Below, in pieces: positions 55,578-64,000 of a DNA stretch of 64,000 bases. The translations under genes were made by a program, and so were the position numbers. Numbering within the stretch: position 1 is the stretch's first letter; each line of letters starts with the position of its first letter. The notes below the pieces were generated by a model. It did no database searches. It was not told where the DNA came from and saw nothing but the letters and a program-made list of their open reading frames with translations. This DNA comes from Arthrobacter globiformis (GTDB taxonomy: Bacteria; Actinomycetota; Actinomycetes; Actinomycetales; Micrococcaceae): the NCBI RefSeq assembly GCF_003261175.1, contig NZ_QLNP01000103.1, positions 30,204-94,203 on the forward strand. The letters are read 5' to 3'.

Positions 55578-56926
55578 CTCTCACGGATCCGTCATACTCT
55601 GACCCCTCTTACAGGGACCATTCACACAACAAACCAGGCGGGGCCTTCCGGGTACCGCCGGCGCCGGAGACCGTCGACGCGCAGGTGTGGCCCGGCGTCG
55701 CCCGTCCACCCGCGGGGGTAAAGGCGCAGCTGGCCGGGAAGGCTGCGGATTCCCTGTTCCGCGCGGCGGTCCGCCGCCTGCCGCTGCGGGTGGAATACCC
55801 CGAAGGCACAGTACTGGGCACCGGCGGTGCGGGCGCGCCGGTGATGACCATGGTGCGTCCGGCGGACTTCGCGGTCCGGATTGGCGACAACGGGCTGATC
55901 GGGCTGGGGGAGTCCTTCATGGCGGGGGACTGGGAGGCGTCCGACCTCGCCGCCGTCCTCGAGGTCTTCGCCTCCTCGGTGGACACGCTCATCCCCGCGC
56001 CGCTCCAAAGACTCCGAAGCCTGTACCTGCCGCGGGCGCCCCGGCAGGAGCGCAACACCGAGCAGAATACCCGCGGCAACATCTCCCGGCACTACGACCT
56101 CTCCAACGAGCTGTTCGGCACCTTCCTGGACCGGACCATGAGCTACTCCTCGGCGCTTTTCCCGGCCTCGGCGGGCCAGCTGGCAGAGGTGGGCTGGGAC
56201 GCCCTGGCGGCAGCGCAGCACGCCAAGATCGACAGGCTGCTGGACAAGGCCGGGGTGGGAAAGGACACCCGGCTGCTGGAGATCGGCACCGGCTGGGGCG
56301 AACTGGCCCTGCGGGCCGCAGCCCGGGGCGCCACCGTGTACACGGTGACTCTCTCCAGTGAGCAGCAGGCGCTCGCGCGGCAGCGGATCGAGGACGCCGG
56401 CTTTTCCGGGCAGGTCACGGTGGGCCTGCAGGACTACCGCGCCGTGGAAGGCGAGTACGACGCCGTCGTCTCCGTGGAGATGATCGAAGCGGTGGGCTAC
56501 GAATACTGGCCCGTCTATTTCCAGACCATCGACCGGGTACTGGCGCCCGGCGGCAAGGTGGCCATCCAGGCGATCACCATGCCGCACGGCAGGATGCTCG
56601 CCACCCGCAACGCCTACACCTGGGTGCACAAGTACATCTTCCCCGGCGGGTTCCTGCCCTCCGTGCGGGCGATCGAGAGCGTCACGGAGCAGCACACCAC
56701 CCTCCGGGTCCGTGAGCGCCGGGGGATGGGCGACCACTACGCCGCCACCCTGAGGCTGTGGGAGGAGCGGTTCCTGCAGCGTGCGCAGGAGGTGCGCGGG
56801 CTCGGATTCGACGAGGTCTTCCAGCGGATGTGGCTGTTCTACCTGTGCTACTCCCGGGCCGGCTTCCAGTCCGGATACCTGGATGTGCAGCAGATTGTCC
56901 TGGATCGCCGGGAGGCTCAGCTCTAG
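55574..56926 (+). CDS. Cyclopropane-fatty-acyl-phospholipid synthase family methyltransferase
   Basis: A 450-residue SAM-dependent enzyme that adds a methylene or methyl group to unsaturated acyl chains in membrane lipids. The N-terminal lipid-facing domain runs to about residue 165. The methyltransferase part shows ISRHYDLSNELFGTFLD, YSSALF, LEIGTGWGELALRAA (SAM site) and VSVEMIEAVGYEYW; the C-terminal FLYLCYSR-like YLCYSRAGF is typical. GTG 55574 has AGGAGG upstream. Its last 22 bases, including the stop, are duplicated downstream. A 10-methyl fatty acid or furan route is as possible as cyclopropane. Confidence 0.92.
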   Translation: MTLTDPSYSDPSYRDHSHNKPGGAFRVPPAPETVDAQVWPGVARPPAGVKAQLAGKAADSLFRAAVRRLPLRVEYPEGTVLGTGGAGAPVMTMVRPADFAVRIGDNGLIGLGESFMAGDWEASDLAAVLEVFASSVDTLIPAPLQRLRSLYLPRAPRQERNTEQNTRGNISRHYDLSNELFGTFLDRTMSYSSALFPASAGQLAEVGWDALAAAQHAKIDRLLDKAGVGKDTRLLEIGTGWGELALRAAARGATVYTVTLSSEQQALARQRIEDAGFSGQVTVGLQDYRAVEGEYDAVVSVEMIEAVGYEYWPVYFQTIDRVLAPGGKVAIQAITMPHGRMLATRNAYTWVHKYIFPGGFLPSVRAIESVTEQHTTLRVRERRGMGDHYAATLRLWEERFLQRAQEVRGLGFDEVFQRMWLFYLCYSRAGFQSGYLDVQQIVLDRREAQL

Positions 56927-56950
56927 CCGCCGGGAGGCTCAGCTCCAGCC
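56907..56950 (+). repeat. Tandem duplication of the cyclopropane synthase 3' end
   Basis: A 22-bp unit GCCGGGAGGCTCAGCTCTAG-CC at 56907-56928 is repeated at 56929-56950 with one change, which turns the stop TAG into CAG in the second copy. The copies are directly adjacent. Confidence 0.85.
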
Positions 56951-56968
56951 TGGCGTTTGCTTAATCAC

Positions 56969-57004
56969 AGTGGGGGTCCCGAGGCGTGCTTCGGGACCCC
57001 CACT
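56969..57004 (+). terminator. Terminator of the lipid-modification operon
   Basis: AGTGGGGGTCCCGA pairs with TCGGGACCCCCACT around an 8-nt loop, 42 nt past the stop codon. Confidence 0.8.
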
Positions 57005-57094
57005 GCTGTGTGCCGGCCCACTCAAAAGGTGCCGTCGGAGGTGCTGCGACACGCCGTCTTCGGGCCGACACGCTGTGGTTTAAATGTGGGCAAC

Positions 57095-57170
57095 TACTCC
57101 ACAGGGTGTGGATTCAGTCCACCAAAAACGCGGAAATCCGGACATTTTGAGGGCACCGGCCTGTGGATTA
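57095..57170. promoter_or_regulatory. Cluster of DnaA-box-like sequences upstream of nrdH
   Basis: TGTGGATTC (57107-57115) and TGTGGATTA (57162-57170) each differ from the DnaA box TGTGGATAA by two and one bases; TACTCCACA (57095-57103) is a weaker match on the other strand. The segment is AT-richer than its surroundings. DnaA control of nrd genes is known in E. coli; binding here is inference. Confidence 0.4.
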
Positions 57171-57185
57171 AAAGTGCATTAAATG

Positions 57186-57244
57186 ACATACTTGTAATAC
57201 ATCATCTTGGGGTCCCATTCGGGGCCGCGCACTACATGTAGTAT
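57186..57244 (+). promoter_or_regulatory. NrdR-box pair and nrdH promoter
   Basis: CACTACATGTAGTA (57230-57243) is a near-perfect palindrome fitting the NrdR box; a weaker copy ACATACTTGTAATA is at 57186-57199. The strong box overlaps TAGTAT (57239-57244), a plausible -10, so repression by NrdR when dATP is high would be direct. Confidence 0.65.
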
Positions 57245-57401
57245 CGACATACACATTGAGCGGGAGGCCGGCGCAGCCAGTACTGGACGGTAAGGTCCGG
57301 GCAGAGTCCACCGCTACGATGCCAGAGATTTCAATACCGAGACACCAGCAAGGTCTCACAAGAGTGCAGCAGCAGTGACTTCAACAAAGGGGACAGGAAC
57401 C

Positions 57402-57647
57402 ATGACCGTAACGGTTTACACCAAGCCGGCCTGCGTACAGTGCAACGCCACCTACCGTGCACTGGACAAGAAGGGTATCGCCTACCAGAGCGTGGATATT
57501 TCCCAGGACGCGGACGCCCTTGAGCGCCTGAAGTCGCTCGGCTACATGCAGGCGCCGGTCGTCGTTACCGACCAAGACCACTGGTCCGGTTTCCGCCCGG
57601 ACAAGATCGAAGAGCTGGCGCTGAGCGCCTCCGCTTCTGTGGCCTAA
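57402..57647 (+). CDS. nrdH: Glutaredoxin-like protein NrdH
   Basis: The electron donor for class Ib ribonucleotide reductase. 81 residues with the redox motif CVQC in [14 protein letters not shown] and the NrdH-specific [12 protein letters not shown] at the C-terminal end. ATG 57402 is preferred to the GTG at 57375 because AGGGGACAGGAA lies just upstream and the domain starts TVTVYTKP. First gene of nrdHIEF. Confidence 0.96.
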   Translation: MTVTVYTKPACVQCNATYRALDKKGIAYQSVDISQDADALERLKSLGYMQAPVVVTDQDHWSGFRPDKIEELALSASASVA

Positions 57648-57702
57648 GGCTGCACCCACGCCGTTTTCGGCAGAAAATTCGCACGTAGATGAGGTGACTC
57701 GC

Positions 57703-58209
57703 ATGGCTGCGCCGGCACCTGCCGATGCGCCGGCCGCAGCCCGTGCTGCGGACACGACGCCCGTCAACCAGAGACCGCCCGTGAACCAGACTCACAGCCG
57801 CCTCATCTACTTTTCCTCGGCCTCCGAGAACACCAGCCGCTTCATCGCGAAGCTTGGTGCGGACGCGGCCAGGATCCCCCTGCACGCCAAGGATGAACCC
57901 CTCGTTGCCTGTGAACCGTTCGTGCTCGTGGTCCCCACCTATGGCGGGACGGGCGGCGAGGGTTCAGTGCCCAAGCAGGTCATCAGGTTCCTGAACAATC
58001 CGGACAACCGGCGCCTGCTCCGCGGCGTCATCGGGGCCGGCAACACGAATTTCGGGGACAACTACTGCATGGCGGGCGACATCATCGCCGCCAAATGCAC
58101 GGTCCCCCACCTCTACAGGTTTGAACTCATGGGTACGCCGGAAGACGTCTCCCGCGTACAAGAAGGATTGGAAGAGTTTTGGACACGACTGTCGCAGACA
58201 CAGAAGTAA
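57703..58209 (+). CDS. nrdI: NrdI flavodoxin-like protein
   Basis: An FMN protein that supplies the oxidant for Mn-tyrosyl radical assembly in NrdF. The core begins at [14 protein letters not shown] (FMN phosphate loop) and shows [16 protein letters not shown] and [15 protein letters not shown]. About 35 disordered Ala/Pro residues precede the core; a GTG at 57781 would remove most of them. ATG 57703 has GAGG 9 nt upstream. 168 residues. Confidence 0.94.
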   Translation: MAAPAPADAPAAARAADTTPVNQRPPVNQTHSRLIYFSSASENTSRFIAKLGADAARIPLHAKDEPLVACEPFVLVVPTYGGTGGEGSVPKQVIRFLNNPDNRRLLRGVIGAGNTNFGDNYCMAGDIIAAKCTVPHLYRFELMGTPEDVSRVQEGLEEFWTRLSQTQK

Positions 58210-58235
58210 CCAGGCCAGAAGGAAAGGACGCCTCT

Positions 58236-60392
58236 ATGGACACGGCTGTTGAAAAGCAGGAGAAGCCGGCGCTCCCCGCTGCCTACAAGGGCCTGGGCTA
58301 CCACGAGCTGAACGCGATGCTGAACCTGTACGGTCCGAACGGCGAGATCCAGTTCGAGGCTGACCGCGAGGCGGCCCACCAGTACTTCCTGCAGCACGTG
58401 AACAACAACACGGTCTTCTTCCATGACCTGGAGGAGAAGCTCGAATACCTGGTCAAGAACGACTACTACGAGCGCGAGACCCTCGACCAGTACACGATGA
58501 ACTTCATCCGTGACCTGTTCAACCGTGCCTACAAGAAGAAGTTCCGGTTCGAGACCTTCCTGGGCGCCTTCAAGTTCTACACGTCCTACACGCTGAAGAC
58601 GTTCGACGGCAAGCGTTTCCTGGAGCGCTATGAGGACCGCGTGTGCATGGTTGCCCTGCACCTGGCCCGCGGCAACGAGCAGTTGGCCACCCAGATGGTG
58701 GACGAGATCATCGAGGGACGCTTCCAGCCGGCCACCCCGACGTTCCTGAACGCCGGCAAGAAGCAGCGCGGCGAGCTGGTCTCCTGCTTCCTGCTCCGCA
58801 TCGAGGACAACATGGAGTCGATCGGCCGCTCCATCAACTCCGCGCTGCAGCTGTCCAAGCGCGGCGGCGGCGTGGCGTTCGCGCTGACCAACATCCGCGA
58901 GGTCGGGGCGCCGATCAAGCAGATCGAGAACCAGTCCTCCGGCGTGATCCCCGTGATGAAGCTCCTCGAAGACAGCTTCTCCTACGCCAACCAGCTCGGT
59001 GCCCGCCAGGGCGCCGGTGCCGTGTACCTGCACGCCCACCACCCGGACATCTACCGGTTCCTGGACACCAAGCGGGAGAACGCGGATGAGAAGATCCGCA
59101 TCAAGACCCTTTCGCTCGGCGTCGTGATCCCGGACATCACCTTCGAGCTGGCCAAGAAGGACGAGGACATGTACCTGTTCTCGCCGTACGACGTCGAACG
59201 CGTCTACGGGATGCCGTTCTCCGACGTCTCGGTCACCGAGAAGTACTACGAGATGGTGGACGATTCCCGGATCAAGAAGACCAAGATCAAGGCGCGCGAG
59301 TTCTTCCAGACCCTCGCCGAGATCCAGTTCGAGTCCGGCTACCCGTACATCATGTTCGAGGACACCGTTAACCGGGAGAACCCGATCGACGGCAAGATCA
59401 TCATGTCCAACCTGTGCTCCGAGATCCTCCAGGTCTCGCAGCCCACGACGTACCACGATGACCTGTCCTACGACGAGACCGGCAAGGACATCTCCTGCAA
59501 CCTGGGCTCGCTGAACATCGCGAAGACCATGGACTCGCCGGACTTTGGCCTCACCATCGAGACGGCCATCCGTTCGCTCTCGGCAGTCTCGGACATGTCC
59601 AACATCACCTCGGTACCGTCCATCGCCCGCGGCAACGACCAGAGCCACGCGATCGGCCTGGGCCAGATGAACCTGCACGGCTACCTGGCGCGTGAGCGCG
59701 TCCACTACGGCTCCGAAGAGGGCCTGGACTTCACCAACATCTACTTCTACTCCGTGGTGTACCACGCGGTGCGGGCCTCCAACCTGCTCTCCATCGAGAC
59801 CGGCCAGACGTTCGGCGGCTTCGAGAAGTCCAAGTACGCCTCCGGCGAGTTCTTCGACAAGTACACCGAGCAGGAGTGGGTGCCGCAGACCGAGAAGGTC
59901 AGGGAGCTCTTCAAGGACGTGCACATCCCGACGCAGGATGACTGGCGCGCGCTGAAGGCCTCCGTCATGGAGCACGGCATCTACAACCAGAACCTGCAGG
60001 CCGTCCCGCCCACCGGCTCCATCTCCTACATCAACAACTCCACCTCCTCGATCCACCCGGTGGCGTCCAAGATTGAGATCCGCAAGGAAGGCAAGCTGGG
60101 CCGCGTGTACTACCCGGCGCCGTATCTCACCAACGACAACCTGGAGTACTACCAGGACGCGTACGAGATCGGCTACGAGAAGGTCATCGACACGTACGCC
60201 GCCGCCACGCAGCACGTGGACCAGGGCCTGTCGCTGACCCTGTTCTTCAAGGACACCGCCACCACCCGCGACATCAACAAGGCCCAGATCTATGCCTGGA
60301 AGAAGGGCATCAAGACCATCTACTACATCCGTCTCCGCCAGCTCGCGCTGGAAGGGACGGAGGTTGAGGGCTGCGTTTCATGCATGCTTTAA
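58236..60392 (+). CDS. nrdE: Class Ib ribonucleotide reductase, large subunit
   Basis: Reduces NDPs to dNDPs. 718 residues. Active-site Cys in ELVSCFLL, the NxCxE triad in MSNLCSEIL, the partner Cys in ISCNLGSLN and the C-terminal redox tail CVSCML are all present. No ATP-cone allosteric domain precedes it, as expected for class Ib. ATG 58236 follows AAGGAAAGGA; the frame also opens at TTG 58179 inside nrdI, but without a good ribosome site. A hairpin separates it from nrdF. Confidence 0.96.
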   Translation: MDTAVEKQEKPALPAAYKGLGYHELNAMLNLYGPNGEIQFEADREAAHQYFLQHVNNNTVFFHDLEEKLEYLVKNDYYERETLDQYTMNFIRDLFNRAYKKKFRFETFLGAFKFYTSYTLKTFDGKRFLERYEDRVCMVALHLARGNEQLATQMVDEIIEGRFQPATPTFLNAGKKQRGELVSCFLLRIEDNMESIGRSINSALQLSKRGGGVAFALTNIREVGAPIKQIENQSSGVIPVMKLLEDSFSYANQLGARQGAGAVYLHAHHPDIYRFLDTKRENADEKIRIKTLSLGVVIPDITFELAKKDEDMYLFSPYDVERVYGMPFSDVSVTEKYYEMVDDSRIKKTKIKAREFFQTLAEIQFESGYPYIMFEDTVNRENPIDGKIIMSNLCSEILQVSQPTTYHDDLSYDETGKDISCNLGSLNIAKTMDSPDFGLTIETAIRSLSAVSDMSNITSVPSIARGNDQSHAIGLGQMNLHGYLARERVHYGSEEGLDFTNIYFYSVVYHAVRASNLLSIETGQTFGGFEKSKYASGEFFDKYTEQEWVPQTEKVRELFKDVHIPTQDDWRALKASVMEHGIYNQNLQAVPPTGSISYINNSTSSIHPVASKIEIRKEGKLGRVYYPAPYLTNDNLEYYQDAYEIGYEKVIDTYAAATQHVDQGLSLTLFFKDTATTRDINKAQIYAWKKGIKTIYYIRLRQLALEGTEVEGCVSCML

Positions 60393-60403
60393 TCTTCAAC
60401 TAA

Positions 60404-61459
<1,056 letters not shown>

Positions 61460-61483
61460 GTCTCTCTCCTCCTCTCGGAAGCT

Positions 61484-61580
61484 AGTGTGAGGTTCCACGG
61501 TACTTGGCCATTTTTCAACTTAGATGGCCACGTTTCACGGTAGTTGGCCAACTGCTCACATAAAGTTGGCCAACGCGGCT
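61484..61580. mobile_element. Probable IS-end remnant downstream of nrdF
   Basis: Four copies of a TTGGCCA-type box occur within about 70 nt: ACTTGGCCA, AGATGGCCA, AGTTGGCCA and AGTTGGCCA, each preceded by CACGG, TTA or ATAA-like sequence. This spacing resembles the repeated transposase sites at IS21-family ends. No transposase is attached, and the boxes differ from those of the intact element to the right. Confidence 0.45.
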
Positions 61581-61746
61581 TGGATCGACCTCGTTGCGAA
61601 GCCGCAGGACACTAGGACGATGCTCCAATAGGAATCAAATCTGGTTTCAGGACCGCGTTTGAGGTCTCGACTTAATTGGAAGAATGCTACCGCAGCTGGA
61701 AGAAACTCAGCGTCTGGTTGGATGTCTTCCGAGTAGCTGCCGTTTT

Positions 61747-61785
61747 AGCGGGCCCTGCACGGTAATCGTGTAGGGCCCGCTTTGT
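61747..61785 (+). terminator. Intrinsic terminator, probably of the nrd operon
   Basis: AGCGGGCCCTGCAC pairs with GTGTAGGGCCCGCT (one G-T) around GGTAATC, followed by TTTGT. Located 288 nt after the nrdF stop. Confidence 0.8.
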
Positions 61786-61931
61786 AAGCCTCCCGGGATG
61801 AAACCGCAGTGTGAGGTCGGCTAGCACGAGATGTGCTGCTGGCGGGTGGCATAGGGTTTGTCGGTGACGGTCGAAAACTGAACCATTGTGACGGTTGAAA
61901 ACTGAGCCACCCGTTTCAAACGATTGGGTGG

Positions 61932-63937
<2,006 letters not shown>

Positions 63938-64000
63938 CCAACGTCAAAGTGGCTCACTTTTCCACCCGCGAAACGGCTCACTTTTCGACCATCGCTGACA

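Overview
The window is a chromosomal stretch of a high-GC actinomycete. Gene content and order (proB-proA-nadD-rsfS, a fused thiD-tenA, an rne/rng homologue with long disordered ends, clpP1-clpP2-clpX behind tig, nrdHIEF, frequent GTG/TTG starts) point to Micrococcaceae, most likely Arthrobacter or Pseudarthrobacter. The assignment is by recognition only; no database was searched. Almost all of it is core genome. The only clear mobile DNA is a complete IS21-family element at the right edge.

Layout. 1-8.7 kb: acyl-CoA thioesterase (cut by the window edge), a conserved hypothetical, a minus-strand stress group (MscS channel, truncated haemoglobin, PepN, OsmC), a DUF1648 membrane protein, rpiB and an Fpg/Nei glycosylase. 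8.9-13.8 kb: tRNA-Gly, tRNA-Pro and the protein-quality block tig, clpP1, clpP2, clpX. 13.8-26.6 kb: a DsbA-like mycothiol-type oxidoreductase, valS, DUF488, an SDR, a membrane EEP hydrolase, then T-box-ileS-folC-DUF4233-ndk and a VKOR homologue. 26.7-40.4 kb: RNase E/G, TPP riboswitch with thiD-tenA, rplU-rpmA-obg-proB-proA, a small membrane protein, nadD, an anchored low-complexity protein and rsfS. 40.5-46.6 kb: two identical tRNA-Ala genes, two paralogous secreted EPGDD-repeat proteins, an FAD oxidoreductase behind a 12-codon leader ORF, a methyltransferase and a ROK regulator. 46.6-57 kb: a lipoprotein, metF-metE with a long leader, DUF2004, a LysR regulator and a divergent lipid-modification operon (FAD oxidoreductase, DUF1365, cyclopropane/methyl fatty acid synthase). 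57-61.5 kb: nrdHIEF (class Ib ribonucleotide reductase). 61.9-64.0 kb: IS21-family element.

Regulation visible in the sequence: an Ile T-box whose downstream arm can sequester the ileS Shine-Dalgarno; a TPP aptamer running into the thiD start codon; NrdR-like and DnaA-like boxes before nrdH; and a TANNNT hexamer 6-7 nt before the start codon of 13 reading frames, which suggests widespread leaderless transcription and settles several start sites.

Less ordinary items: the EPGDD-repeat secreted pair with matched upstream boxes; tandem duplications spanning the stop codons of clpP2, metF and the cyclopropane synthase gene; the metF leader with alternative hairpins and a small ORF; a DsbA-type protein lacking its second active-site cysteine; and a probable IS-end remnant between nrdF and its terminator. 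I did not find a CRISPR array, prophage, toxin-antitoxin pair or recognisable defence system.
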